DNA of 64,000 nucleotides. Source: Clitopilus passeckerianus. Its lineage: Eukaryota; Basidiomycota; Agaricomycetes; Agaricales; Entolomataceae. The stretch spans positions 47,385 to 111,384 of the forward strand of contig CALYLX010000024.1 in NCBI GenBank assembly GCA_944990035.1, given 5' to 3'. The first letter of the stretch is position 1; each line of letters opens with the position of its first letter. Shown piece after piece: positions 34,201 through 46,431 of the stretch. The notes beneath the pieces are model-generated. The model saw only the letters and a program-made list of their open reading frames with translations, had not been told where the DNA came from and searched no databases. A program made the translations under genes and the position numbers.

Positions 34201-36609
34201 TTAGTAAACCATGCGAACAGCATGATACGTCTCCGCCCTCATGAGACCCCTGTTCAACTTCCTTCCTGCGTTTTTGTTCGCAGGGGGACAAGGGCTATCC
34301 CCGATATCAACGTCGGTGTCGTCGCCGTCTAAGGACACATTCCCATGTTCAGGTAAAGGCAGCAGCGAGGTGCTGCCCACCCTGCGTGTTGGGCGTGACA
34401 AATGATTGGGAGCTACGAACGAGGCGGTTGGCTTCGGCCCATGGCCAGCGTCGGGAGGAGTGATATTCCTCTTGCCACCAGGCTGTGATGCGCTAAGCTT
34501 GCCAATGCCATCACCATAACCGTAAGACTTGACACGCCCGAAACGACCTTTCCTGAACTGGTCGAGGTCTTCGCGGCGAGAGGCAGCGTGGGTGGGATCA
34601 TCCATGGTGATATATCCTTGAGGCTCGCAACGATGCCCAGAATTGCGGTAATATTCGCAGTAGCCACCTTCGAGGATGTAGAGTTCGGGGAAGTGGATCT
34701 TGGGGTATATGTGGTTGTTCATAGCTCGATCCTTCGCTCGAAAGTGCTTCGCGCTGATCATCGACTGGTGAGCAGGGAAACGGTAGTAGAAAGAGAGGTT
34801 AACTTACAAAGTTGGCCCACGTTTCGCACTGAATTCACAGTGGAAGACGAGGATAGTCTTCTTGATGCTATCGCCACTGGTCGACGGCTTCGGCTTGGTT
34901 AAAACAGAACCGCTCAGCAGAAGCTCTTCGACTGCCGTGGTTGTGTTGACGTTGATAGCGCCCGGTATATGACCGCCAGCGTACTCATAGTCGAAACGAC
35001 AATCGATAACGCGGAATTCTGTGATTCGTGAGTCATATTGACCGTCAAGGAGGTCGTCCATCTAAAAGGTAAGGAAAACGTTAGCAGCCTTCCACCAACA
35101 AAGAAGTGAGACACTCTTACAGTTTGCGAAGTAATCCTCATCAGCCCATCCTCCCGAACTCTATGGCATGGCAAAATCTTCCCATGCGCCTCATTGTCAC
35201 CAAACCCGGGCATTCCCAGCCCTTGTGACAAATACCTCGACGACGGGCTGTCCCTCGCGGCCAAAGCGCTTGCACCCGTCATCGGTCTGAAATCCTCAGT
35301 GCCATCACACCTCCTCAACGTCTTGACCTGCTGCCTCTTCGAGTACGCCTGCGCAGGCGAACTCATATCCGGACCCTCAAACGACGACTCAGCATCGAAC
35401 GAGGCATCAGCGAAAGGCGCAGGTGGGATGATAGCGGCCGAAAAAGCCCTACGCACAGGTGCGGAGCCTTTTGGGCTGTCAATCTCGTCATCAAGCCCAG
35501 CAGATGACAAGACGGGGAAGGCAGATTTTGTAGGGTTTGCATCTCGGTCGCCGGCACCGAGCATGGTTGATAGTGCAGGTCGACGGGGCCGTTTCTGCAG
35601 AGCAGAGGGAGCTCCCAGACCTGCGAGCACTGGCTTACCCAACTTGTTGAAGTTGTTCAGCATCGGGCTGCTGGGTTTCCTCTGAAGACGGGGTTGAGAT
35701 GGGGAGGATTCAAGGGGTGCGAAAGAGGAGTCTTCCTCGAGGAGGAAGCTACGTGAAGGCTCGGGCGAGAACGAGCGACGTTTCTTGACCCTTGGTTCTG
35801 ACGGAGTGTCAACGGGTCGGCGGGGAGAGGAGTCATCGAAGAAGAGGCTGCTGAAGCCTCCCATTGACGCGGCAGCGGTATGTGGGTGCTTGGTGACTTG
35901 TGGCACTGGTGGTTGATCGGCACAGTAGGAAGTGTCGACGTCCATTGCATCATCGGCGGGGGAAGTTGGTTCCTGTAGAGACTTGAACACATAAAATGTC
36001 AATAGAGGCTGCAACAAAAGTAAGACAGGCACTTACAGAAGGTCGGGGAAATTCGATTGATTCTACGTTGAAGTGTAACTCACTTGGGAAGGGGGATCGT
36101 CCGAGGCCTGATCTTTTGTTGATGGTGATTGAGTTTGAGGGCTTCATGAACGGCTCCGAGGTTAATGACGGTGAAGGAAGCAGTCCCTTGCCGTTATTGC
36201 TGAGGTCATTTCCGAAAAGTCTTGCAGAGCTTGTAAAGGCGCGTGGCCGATTGGGTTTCTTCATGCTCTCAAAAGCGACGGGTAATCTTGACGGTGCTGG
36301 TGAGATATCCATAGGCTCAGCGTATCCATGGTCGGAGGAGAGTGTCTTGTAGTCTCTTGGAGGAGAGTTGATGGAGACGTTGGAAGCGAAAGAGGCTTCA
36401 AGGTCTGATGATAGGAAATCATCAATATCATCTCGGGGGCGAATGAAGTGTTGGCTTCGTTTGCGAGAAGGCACAGCAAGAAGGCTAGATTGTTGGGGAG
36501 CGAACATAACAGTAGTTCGAGCAGCAAATTTAGTCTCTGGATAAGGTTCTGTTCGGTGTTTTTTGCGGTATCTCTTCGCTTCTAGAAGACGTTCAATGAG
36601 GGACATCAT
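34201..36609 (-). CDS. CDC25: M-phase inducer phosphatase Cdc25
   Basis: Dual-specificity phosphatase that activates Cdk1 at mitotic entry. Start ATG 36609-36607 (MMSLIERLLEAKRYRKKHR), stop TAA 34203-34201. A long disordered regulatory N-terminal half, rich in Ser-Pro and Thr-Pro sites, precedes the rhodanese-type catalytic domain: VIDCRFDYEYAGGHIPGAIN, then the active site HCEFSAKRGP (C-x5-R), then LYILEGGYCEYYR. The C-terminal tail is again disordered. An intron separates the catalytic loop exon from KHFRAKDRAMNNHIYP. No lesions are seen. Confidence 0.94.
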
Positions 36610-37429
36610 GTAGTAGAAGGCAGCAGAGAAACCAAGCGGTCAAGTGTGAAGTTGCATGAACAGAATTTATGTAGAATTGAAGATAAAAACAAGTAATGTG
36701 AGCGCCACGGGAGTAGAGGGGCCACGAGAACTACGAACCGGTTGAAATTGGACTGGGTTGGGGTGGCCAGAGGTCGAGATATTAGCTAGCAGAATTGATG
36801 TACGGCTGTGGTTGAGACAATGAGGTGAGCCATGGCCAATCAAGACGTGTCGAGGAAAGAATGGGCCATGCTCAGGCAGAGCCAGGGTCCAAAAGTCCCC
36901 TATTTGAGTTGAATGACGATCCTGACATACCTCGAGGCGTAACGAATGTGCAAATACCTGGAGTGGACAATGCAGTCTTGGTCAATGCACAATGGTTCGA
37001 GTTAAAGCCGCCACTCACGTCTTATATACCAGACTCGTTTACGTTCGACAATCCAATTAAGGTGACCAGACGATTACGCGCTGCTGTCCCGAAGATTTAC
37101 GCAATGAAATGAAGTTCTGAAAAGAAATAAGAAAAAAAGTAAAGGAGAAATGAGGTGTCCCCGTTGTTGTCGAGTAAGAAGAAACCAGTCCAAGGCCTTG
37201 AAGAAACCGACACAGTTCAAAAGCTATTTCAACTCCTTTCCGCTCGGCGCTCTCATTTCTCCTTTATTTGGCGCGAACTTCAACCAAACACGTGACCGCG
37301 TAATGAACTCGTGGTGTTCCTTGCAACCGAGCGCCACCAAATTGTCAGAGTTCATTTATTGTTGTTTCATCGGCCCTTCCTTCCGAAGTATTGTACTCGC
37401 AGATATATAATTGTAAGTCCTGCTATAGC
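36610..37429. other. Intergenic CDC25 promoter / esterase 3' flank
   Basis: Contains one low-confidence plus-strand ORF (36861-37112); otherwise nothing recognised. Confidence 0.4.
36861..37112 (+). CDS. Possible small hypothetical ORF
   Basis: ATG 36861 (MGHAQAEPGSKSPLFELNDD) to TGA at 37112, 83 codons, no introns. Codon usage looks coding-like and the protein is soluble (RGVTNVQIPGVDNAVLVNAQ). No family was recognised. It is divergent from CDC25 and could be the last exon of a spliced gene or non-coding. Confidence 0.25.
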   Translation: MGHAQAEPGSKSPLFELNDDPDIPRGVTNVQIPGVDNAVLVNAQWFELKPPLTSYIPDSFTFDNPIKVTRRLRAAVPKIYAMK

Positions 37430-38360
37430 TTAGAATCTTTGCTCTGGAGGTATCATTTGTAACCATGGAGGAAAGACGTATGGCATATTTTCTGGATGCA
37501 AATCCGGATAATGCTTGCCAATTGTCTTCATGAGTTCATTATACATCGCCTAATTTGGTACCACCAGCTTCAATTCAGTGCGTCACATTGCTCCAGCGCG
37601 AACATTACGCACCTCGTATCCCTCTTTGTTCAGGTGGAGCCCATCATACAGATACTTCCTAAGTCTGTCCTCTTTCTCGCCAGCAAGAGTCCATAGCAAA
37701 TTCCATACGTTCACAACCGGAACGCCCATCTCTTTCCCTACCTCGTTAACCGCATTCGCATAGTCCCTTGTAGTCTCGAAATCCCGATCCAGGTCTTTCG
37801 GAGGATCGCGTGAAGCCAAGTCGGCTCGTCGCTGGTACGTGTTCACCGGAGGCGGAGATATCAATATAACACTCGTCTCCGGGGAATACCATTCAGAACG
37901 CGAAGAGCGTATCATGTCCACGAATTCTTTGATGTTTGATTTGAACTTGGCCAACGGAACATACTGTGGAGAGGGAGGTATACATGCATCATTTGCGCCA
38001 AACCAGATGGTAACGGCACGAATGGCCGGGAGCCCTTCCCGTTCGTGTCTCTTAGCGACTGCCTGAATACATCCAGCGTCATCAATTTCCAGGATATACC
38101 AACGAAAGGTAGCTATTACTCACTTGTCGAAAGATAGGTTTGGCCCATTCGGTATTGTATCCAGAGAAACCTCTGTTTTGAACGTCCAGTTTTCGTGCAT
38201 ACACATCTAACCTCAAGCATCAGCGTGACCATGCTTTCGATCGATCAATGTTTAACTCACGAGCGAGGCGGGATCCAAACCCTTCAAAGCCGGCCTCCCA
38301 TGCTCCTTGGGTTATTGAATCACCAAAGGCCATAAATACGGGTTGTACAGTGGCAGCCAT
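37430..38360 (-). CDS. IAH1: GDSL/SGNH hydrolase, isoamyl acetate-hydrolysing esterase-like
   Basis: SGNH-fold esterase of the IAH1 family, hydrolysing short acyl esters. Start ATG 38360-38358 (MAATVQPVFMAFGDSITQG); an in-frame ATG at 38447 could add 29 residues. Block I is AFGDSITQGAW with nucleophile Ser; block II is NRGFSGYNTEW; block III is TIWFGANDACIPP (GxND); block V YDGLHLNKEGYEV supplies Asp-x-x-His. The final exon, after an intron with GTGCGT donor, reads AMYNELMKTIGKHYPDLHPE and ends at TAA 37432-37430. Catalytic residues are intact. No signal peptide is seen, so cytosolic. Confidence 0.88.
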
Positions 38361-38969
38361 GGTCAAACCACCACCAGATGAAAGAGAGGGCTTCTGATAG
38401 AGGAATTGGAAGATATTCTTATCAAGATCGATGTTTGATTCCATCAAATTGCCTGATGAAAAGTCCGCATGACGTTCCCAATGTCACTTAAAGTTGCTGG
38501 AGGACAGGAAACAAGAACCTGCATCGACACGGCAGAGCCGAACATTACCTCCGTGGAAAGGGGGACAATCCTGGGACCTGCGGGCTCATGATTTTCGCTT
38601 ATCTCAAAGTTTGCCTCCCCTACACCGGCTCCAAGCGAAGGTTTTCAATGACGCGGGGGTTCAAGCAAACTCTGGGGCTCGCACTGAGCGCCTAAGTGTC
38701 AATAGCTTTGTCATCAGTTTCGGCTAGGCGTCTAAGGGGAGCTAGGCTTTGTCCACACCATTACCCCAGTGGCACCACCCTTCCCAGCCCTTTGACAAAC
38801 GTTCCCCATGAACAAGCCACGAGTAATTGAAGAGCAAGAATAGTCAGGTGAAGGACGTCGTCAGTCCCAAGCATATATCAAATAAAAACAACGTGAACAG
38901 ACACGAGGTGTTCAACACCAGAAGGTGCGATCAACGCTAAGATACCTATGAGTCTCTCTACAGTAAATA
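38361..38969. other. Intergenic
   Basis: No gene, repeat or RNA recognised. Confidence 0.4.
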
Positions 38970-39770
38970 TTAGCTCAGCCCACGATGAAAAACAATCTCC
39001 GGGACATCAGATAATATACAAGAACCATTGAGCCTGCCCCTGGAGTCCCAAAACCTCCTCCGCGCCTCTTCTACCCCATCTTCGGGTATGGCCACCACGG
39101 GTCTGCAGGTTCCCTTAGAGCATGGACTCTGCTTGGACCGTGCATCGCGGCGCGCACAAAGGCTTATACACCGCAAGCAGATCGTGTAGTAAGCGAGGTG
39201 GGAGGTGAGGTGGCGGAGGCGATTGCGTTTAGGCCCTTTCACGCTGCCTTTATCGCAAAATTTCCATTTGCAGGTTGGATCGGCCACAACGTGGCTCTCG
39301 AGATGTCGGAAAACCGCCCACTGATAGGATTTACAGTTTTTAAACTGTTGGCGACAAATGTGCCAAATGCAATCTTCCCATTCGCAATTGAACTTCCAGC
39401 TCCACAGTAGGCCTTTCACTATGAAGGCTTCCTGCAAAGTAACTTGACAATCTGGAAACCATGTTGGTGGTGGCCTGCTACCCGTCTGTGCCATACGCGT
39501 GGTCACGGTCTGAAAGGCGGAATGAGGCGGCCGGGTATTCTGAGGAAAGGGACACTCTGTAGCGATATCGGCTCTGTGGTTGTTTTTCGAGCCTCCGCAA
39601 TGAAAGCAGATCTCGCGAGAAAAACACTCGATGATTTCGGCGGCACAGTCGCGCTCTGTATCGGCGGGAACTGTATGCGGAGTCGGCGCTTGTTCAACAA
39701 AGCTGAGAAACGTTGTCAGGCGCCCGCTTGGATCGGTCTGAGAAACGACATTACTTGGGTAGGATTTCTA
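38970..39770 (-). CDS. Zinc-finger-like protein, paralog 1 (C-x4-C / H-x3-H, CxxC)
   Basis: One of three paralogs in the window (others at 44088-44605 and 46432-47548); family not recognised. Core order: WFPDCQVTLQ, GLLWSWKFNCEWEDC (C-x4-C), HLESH (H-x3-H), CKWKFC (C-x4-C), KRNRLRHLTSH (H-x3-H), then ICLRC (CxxC) and ARRDARSKQSPC. The pattern suggests two C2H2-like fingers plus an extra CxxC zinc site. The frame stays open upstream to about 39770 through CFHCGGSKNN, where an acceptor (GCATAG) is likely; the ATG exon was not found. The C-terminal end differs from the other two. DNA or RNA binding is inference. Confidence 0.5.
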
Positions 39771-42700
39771 TGCACCGTTCCATTGCTCCATCCCAATTAG
39801 GGGAAGAGATCATGCCAAGGCCAGTATCGAGTACTCTGCAAAGGAGTCAGTGAACTGGACTGAGAAACAGATCTTGGCAAATACCCGAGCTGCGGTAAAG
39901 AGGGCTTTCTTCTGACACTATTTGGGGGGAAAGTCTAGTGTTTTGAGCGTTTGAGCTCGTAGGAATGCTGGTGGGTATTGGAAATCACTGCGGATGGTGG
40001 CGAGGGGAGCCATGTCAAGTCTTCTGACGATTTATATATTCCTTGTAGAGAAAACGTGTCTTGAGGATCGGCACACACCTAGATCGTCACAGGGCCACAG
40101 TGGACAAGCTAATGTCCTCGAAAATTATCGTCCAGGTTTCAATCGCAATCGACGATGGGGAGGACAAACCGATCGGTAACAGGGAAGGGACGTTTGCTAT
40201 CGGGGGCAAAGGAGTAAGCGGTCGGATAGCAGTGTCACTCACACGAGCACAAACCACTATGACACGCCATTTAAGGCATGCAACGAAGGTATGCATACTC
40301 ATAATTACCAGGTCGATTTCGGTGATGAAAGACTCGCCCTATCTGCCTTTCTATCGCTATGGAAACCACACTAATCGAGTCCCGCTATAGCGTGGCGAAG
40401 ATATGAGCTCTGGTTGAACTCTCGTCATGAGTTATTATAGCTCAGACATGGATATGTAACAAGGACTCGCTGGATATAACGCTATGTGCGACGTTGAAAG
40501 ACGAAATGGTCGCTGCGCAAGTTCGGGAGAAAGCCCACCAATCTAGGCGGAAAAGAGCCAGTGTCCAGCAGTAAAATTAAAGCTCGAGAGGTTGATCGAG
40601 TGAAATGCTGCCAATTGAACTCAAGTGCGCCTGAATCGTTACTTTCAACGGCGCGCTTCGCCCAAGAGGCTACCACCAGCCTGGATGTTCTGTTGTTCAT
40701 GATGTTTCGATTTCCGATGACCATCCAACATCCATTGTCCGACACAGACTTCGGGCCATTTCGGTTCGAGTAGGCTTAAAATTTGCGATTCAGCTTATAA
40801 CGGGCCCCTAGAGAATGTGTGGAAAAACCCTCGAAGTCGATGATCCACAAGGATTGACGACTTTGGGACCTAGCTCTGAGCCTCTAGACGAGGTGCATTA
40901 TTGAAACAGAAGAGACATCATACTGCTTCTGAGTATATGAATCCGCCCCGGGATCGAGCCCTGATGACGATGAGAAGCACGGACACCTGGTTGGAACGAT
41001 GTAATGATTAGTAATAAACCGAGATCTGCTTCATGAGTCGAATACTATTTACTAAGAATAATATATAGCAGTTGCAATGATCATGCCATGTTACTCATCC
41101 GGCGATAGGACTCGAGTGTATTCATGAAAGCCTAGCCGCTCCGACCTCTCTCAGAGAGGGAACATGTTCTATCGGTGGATCCAATTTTCAACACTCCACC
41201 CCACCCCCAGTCTCTTTCAATTATGCCTTCCTTTCCATGCTCATGCCTTCAAGTATATTATTATCACAGGGAAAACCCATGGAAAGCACAGGTAAAACGT
41301 TCCGCAAACTCCTAGATCCGATCCTCGGCAGTCCTCAACACGTTGATTATCGTTCATTTCGCCTCATTGTGCGTTAAAGTGTTATAAAATCATACAGGTA
41401 GGCTCGGTTGTGAGGTTAGGCGATTTCATATCCTTTAATCGACTCGAGGTTCCCTCCCGTACAGCCCGAAGAACCACTCTTCGGGATTCGTCGCCACCAC
41501 ACAGTGTTATGGAGAGAAGCTCATTTGTCTATGTTCACTTGATGGACTCAGGCACCTTGAAATGCGTTCTATTTCGCAGTTTGCTAACATTCATACCCAT
41601 GTATTTACCCAGACGGATGGCGGAGAAATTGATCTAAGTGACTTTTGTTGTTTGAAGCAGTGGTTAGTCCAAAGGAACACAATCTGGATGGGGAATTAGG
41701 AGGTATTACACTAATGCTGCTCCCGGTCATGAGATAGTGTTCCTAACGCAGCGGAGGCGCGTCCCCATGCCGATCCGCCCTACATGGACACTAATTGCTC
41801 GACTTTGAAGATCTCGGCCGGCAACGTTGGAAGAAACTAACACAACGAGCCTATAAGGGTATCACAGCTAGCATAGCCTTTTGCTGTCTCAAGAAGCTTC
41901 TGAAGGCATAACCCAAGATAACGCGGTAGAGATGTCCTATGTATTGCGCGTTCAGTTACTTGTATAGTACTCGTGAAAAATGCGTTGCCAGAAACAGAAT
42001 GATACACCAAGCATATTCCAGCACCCTCAAGCCCATCGCACGGAAAGAATTCTATCAGCAATAACAGCAGATACGTTTCGTACCTTAACACCCATCGGGT
42101 TGAACGATTGTGCTGTGGGATCAGCAGACAGGCACCAGATTCTTGAAGCCTTTGAGATTGCCATGAAAAGGATACCGGGAGAAGAGACCTCAAGCCAGCT
42201 ACGAGTTCTAATAGTTTTCGCAGCAAGTCAGAAGCCCAAGCAGGGTCTAGTCATTCGGAAACAGATCATCGCGGGTCTTGATTTCTACCGTTATGACCAT
42301 TAGTTCCGTCTCCAGAGACTATACAGGAGATCACAGTGTTGCCTAATAAAACGTAGAGGAATCGATCGGCCACAGATGCGCTTTCAGAAGTCCACGTTCG
42401 ATGTATGATCCAAAAGTACGAAACATGACGGAAACGGATGAGCTTGAGGGTGTCGGAAGCAGGCACACCTCAGCCGTTACTGGGTTGGGTACAGGTGGTT
42501 GCTCGTAGAGCAACTCCCTGGTTGGAGACTTCCCACTGAGTAGCGACCGCTTTTAAGTCGCAGATTCAGACCCTCTTTCTCAGGTTCGTCATTGGTCGAC
42601 ACACGACTGACACCTGGAACAAGGCGTGGACGTCATGAAATCACTTTTCAAAAGCGCTCCGTCGTTTCAAGCTAAGAATCCGGTGTTTCCATACATCAAA

Positions 42701-44087
42701 CGCCATAGTTTGAGACCATTTTCGAACCCTAGATGCGAGGGACGAAGCCTCAATAGCGGTTAACCGGGCGACCTCCAGTCAAGTAGGCGACAGCCAGACA
42801 GGAGGGGAATCTTGCCTTTTTTCCTCAGGAAAAACCATTGATTGCCGTCTATTGGGGCCAGAGACGGCTTGCTGAATGTGATCAACTGTGTGTAGATGGG
42901 CACAGCCATGTTCTTGTCGCGCAGAATATGCGGCGATTTTAACAAGTCTATTGCAAGAAAAAGATCCAGGCAGCATGCCGCAACAGAGGACAACAAACCA
43001 TTCATTAGGATCTAGTAATCGTGATGCTGCGTTTCGTTTACTGAAACTTTGGAGGTGTTCATTAGGAGCATTCAAGCGACTGGTGTGGTGATCGATCAGT
43101 GTCAATGAAGAGAACATGCGAGGCATGCCCAGTATCAAAGCTTGTTTGCCTGCTGTTCCGAGTCGGCATGAGATCATATATTTGTTGGGTGAGGCTGAGG
43201 ACAACGGCGTGAACCGTGAAGTTTGAAATTTGCAATGGAATGAATGCAAGGATGAATTGGGCAGCTTTCGAAACTGAGGGTTTGAAAGTCCAAGTTTCGG
43301 AAATATTCGACAGCTTCACTCAGCAGACCTTCCCCGAAGTTCTAATAACGGCATTGGTGCACGCCTTCTAAACGACATCGACATTTGCCCGTCTTCCTCA
43401 GAGCATGAAAACTAGAAACCGCATCTTAGGCGAAGTTGGAGCCACTTGGGCTCGTAGGTTTGGCTGGAAAACGGGATCGAAGTGGTGGAGACTTGGCTTC
43501 TTATTTCGTCACATTCCAACTACGCATCCTTGACGGAGAAGGCAGAACAGAAAGGTGTTCTGCGAGGTGGCGGGTGTTGGTACTATATGAGCAAAATGTC
43601 CAGACTTCAATAGAACACTATGTCTGTCTGAGGTACTGCAGAGTCGTAATATAACGCCTGCTTGGAACCTGTATTAGGCAAGGCCTTGAGGCAAGGATTT
43701 GTCATTAGATGGTGGCCCTTCAATCCCGTCACCAGGCCCATCGCGTGCTGGGTCTCTTTCAATGGGCTTGCCTTGAATCTCTTTCAACCTCAGTCTGGTG
43801 TTCAAACATTCAAACGCCGCAACTCCTTGACACCCTATAGGCAATGTCACAGACTTGCTTAGAGCTCAAACCATGCGGCATGGCAGGTTTTGCAAACTCC
43901 ACCAACAAACCAAGCAACTTCGTTGAAAAGGCTGAACAGTGTCATAGAATTACTGCCTACCTGACAGAAGCTGACGTGTATAACAATATATTGTTTGGGT
44001 CAGAGAAATATGGGAAGCATGATCGATTCCGTGAACGAGCTGCATAGAAACCACATACCCTATAGGAATCGATAGCTACCGGCACCG
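39771..44087. other. Gene-poor stretch, 4.3 kb
   Basis: No supported gene on either strand; the longest ORFs (41837-42226 -, 42779-43249 -) lack family likeness and splice logic. The first exon of zinc-finger paralog 1 should lie at its left edge. A perfect 7-bp inverted repeat with a 3-nt loop lies at about 42499-42515. No long TIR or LTR was recognised by eye. It is the largest gap in the window. Confidence 0.45.
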
Positions 44088-44605
44088 TCATTTGGGTGCG
44101 AAGACAATCTCCCAGAATCGAGAGACGACTATGTTGGGGTAGTCAGGTTCAAGTTTAGCAGCCTCCACACGATCCTTGACCCTCCTATCTGAAGCTTCGC
44201 AAGTCCAGCGGTTGTTTGCGCCTCGAGCATCACGCCTGGCAGTGACACCGGCGCACTGCAAGCACAGCGTGAAGATGGGAAGATGCGTAGAGATGTGCCG
44301 GACGCGGTTGCGTTCGTACTGAGGCTTTGGATCTGACTCGACTCGACAGTCCCCCCACAGGCAGATATAAGGGAGACTAAGCCCTTTCGCATCCGCTGCA
44401 GCGGCTTTGGCGTGTGTCTTCATGTGTTGGTAGGCGGCGTCATTATAGGCCTCGCAGCTGTTGAAACTCCGTCGTTCAATGAGATACCCGCATTCTGCCC
44501 ATCCACACCGGAACGTCGAGGCCCAAAGGACACCTTTGACTGTATATTTCTCCTGTAGGTTGACATAGCAGTCCGGAACCACTCGGGCTGTGGTCGAGCA
44601 CGGCG
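44088..44605 (-). CDS. Zinc-finger-like protein, paralog 2
   Basis: Same family as 38970-39770 and 46432-47548. Last exon 44605-44088, entered through an acceptor (CCTCAG) and reading APCSTTARVVPDCYVNLQEK. It has YTVKGVLW, CGWAEC (C-x4-C), HMKTH (H-x3-H), CLWGDC (C-x4-C), ERNRVRHISTH (H-x3-H) and LCLQC (CxxC). The C-terminus VVSRFWEIVFAPK matches paralog 3 closely; stop at 44090-44088. Upstream exons must exist above 44605 but were not placed. Not disrupted in the visible exon, so probably the most intact member. Confidence 0.5.
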
Positions 44606-46431
44606 CTGAGGTTTTAAAGAGTGAGAGTTGTCAGAAGGGATCGGTTTCGCAGCAAACTGCTGAAGAACGTTGCATTGCCTACGAGGTCGTAGAGTCAGGT
44701 CAAGTGTGTGAAAATTCCATTAAAATTGTGCCACCTGCTCAAGATTTCCTCCAGCCTGTAGGACCCTTGGTTCCCATGTGTAAAAGGTCGAGCGTTACCC
44801 AGCGGTGACGCCACCCTGGAGCCTACATGAGCAGTGAAAGAAATTGGTTGAGTTGCAAGGCGGAGGGGCGGAAAGAAAGGGATATAACACACAACAGTTC
44901 ATTCCTGAGTTACGTTCCGTACGAGAGGCATCGAGAGAAGCAGCCGAAGTCATGACAAGGCTTGGTTGACAGAGAGCCGAGGCGGATTGGCCTGCCTTTT
45001 ATCGTTGGGAACTGGTTGCAACAATCAATACACACTTCAGAATGGTCCAAATAAAGAGGGGACCAACATGGCATGATGTAGGAATAGCGAGAGGAACAAA
45101 AGGACCATCTTTTGGATGGCTGTCCTGAAGCAATGCGATGTCTGAAGTTCCCGCAAAGCCCAGCGGAATGTGAAGGATGCAAAGAGGTGAGCAAAGCTAA
45201 GGTTCACATGTCACAAAATCATTTATTCAGGACAGGAAAAAATAACCCCAAGGGTGTTTTCCTGAGCGCCGATTGTCCGACGTCCAACCATTGTCCTGAA
45301 GCTGCAGCTGGTCCTGAGAGTGCTCTATATCCCCAGACATATCGGACCGTGGCCCGGCGCAACAACAAAGACTTTGCGTATGTTTAGCCCAAATCACCAA
45401 CCAACATCCAGCCCCTGCCCCTCCTCGCCACATAGATGTCCTCAAAGCCTTCATTGGACCAACCTACCCGGTATACGACATTATTCGAATTCGACGCTGT
45501 CCTATCATGTCCTCTCGCTTGGATTTTGGAATTACCTGGATCAAAGCTTAATTGGCATTTGCCCCTTCGAAATTCGGGATGACAGTCATGCTAAGATATG
45601 GAGGGTATGTGGCCAAAGTTCCCTACAAGTTTGCAAATGTTTCTGAATCTCATTACCTCTCCAGTTACGATTTACGAATCAAGCAGCAATCATCAACAAC
45701 AGCAACCACTTGAGATGGGTATCTTTCAAGGACTCGGTAGAAATTGCCCGCCGGCTTCGACCTGACCGCCACTGGCCCTAAGTATGTCCTCTGGTCCTTA
45801 TATCAATTCATTGCCTAATCCTCACCGCGTCCTCAGCCCCGTTTGTTCGCACGACCTTGACCTCCGCCCCCCATCCCAGTTCAAGCATCAAACTATGTCC
45901 GTTCAACGTCTACCAATCAAGCCCCCACAGTCACAATATGTTGCGTTAAGCGAGGACATGTCCTCTAATAACTCTTGTCTGATTGGTCCTGCGTCTGGCC
46001 TCCAACTTACTGACAACAGCGGGGACCTACCAAGGACGGTACGCCCTACCTCTCCTAGGACGGACGACACATCATCCTTCTCTACTGAACACCGCCGTTG
46101 AACTCTTTTGAAGCTTGGGATTGGGTACCCTTCGACGACCAGCATGCATTCGCAGCCTCCGTTGCCGTCTAAGGGGGACATCTTTCTCACAATCACATTG
46201 CGTGATCCCTTCAGCAGTTTGACTGATTGTCCTCTGGCGACGAGGAGTTGTCGCGTGCTCCAGGCAGGACGAAATTGTCCTCTATTCATTTGGCATTCCT
46301 CTCCACCTGCGTATTGGTCCTTCTTGAACCCTTCGTACGTTGCGTTCGGTCCTTTGGCCTCATTGCCGCTGCGATAGACCAACATACAAAAAGCCAGCTA
46401 TGATCTTCGTATCTTAAGACCCCTCACTGCC
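44606..46431. other. Region between zinc-finger paralogs 2 and 3
   Basis: Must hold the 5' exons of paralog 2 (minus) and the promoter of paralog 3 (plus). A Ser/Pro-rich plus-strand ORF at 45784-46101 and a minus-strand ORF at 45903-46385 overlap; neither is secure. Confidence 0.4.
45784..46101 (+). CDS. Possible small Ser/Pro-rich ORF
   Basis: ATG 45784 (MSSGPYINSLPNPHRVLSPV), 105 codons to TGA. The NPHRVLSP segment faintly resembles SPHRVVLGS in exon 2 of zinc-finger paralog 3 downstream, so it may be a relic or extra N-terminal exon of that family. No domain. Confidence 0.2.
   Translation: MSSGPYINSLPNPHRVLSPVCSHDLDLRPPSQFKHQTMSVQRLPIKPPQSQYVALSEDMSSNNSCLIGPASGLQLTDNSGDLPRTVRPTSPRTDDTSSFSTEHRR

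Noticed and set aside
40930..40990. Possible tRNA T-arm (GGGATCGAGCCC)
   Set aside because: No D-arm, anticodon arm or acceptor stem could be built around it.
42490..42600. tRNA-like hairpin GTTGCTC-GTA-GAGCAAC followed by CTTTTAAG
   Set aside because: The stem has a 3-nt loop, not a D-arm, and no matching acceptor stem or TTCGAAT-type T-loop follows in correct spacing.
42779..43249. Minus-strand ORF of 156 codons in the gene-poor stretch
   Set aside because: Residue composition looks random, with overlapping ORFs in other frames and no conserved motif.
45903..46385. Minus-strand ORF of 160 codons between the zinc-finger paralogs
   Set aside because: No recognisable domain, overlaps an equally weak plus-strand ORF and the promoter of paralog 3.
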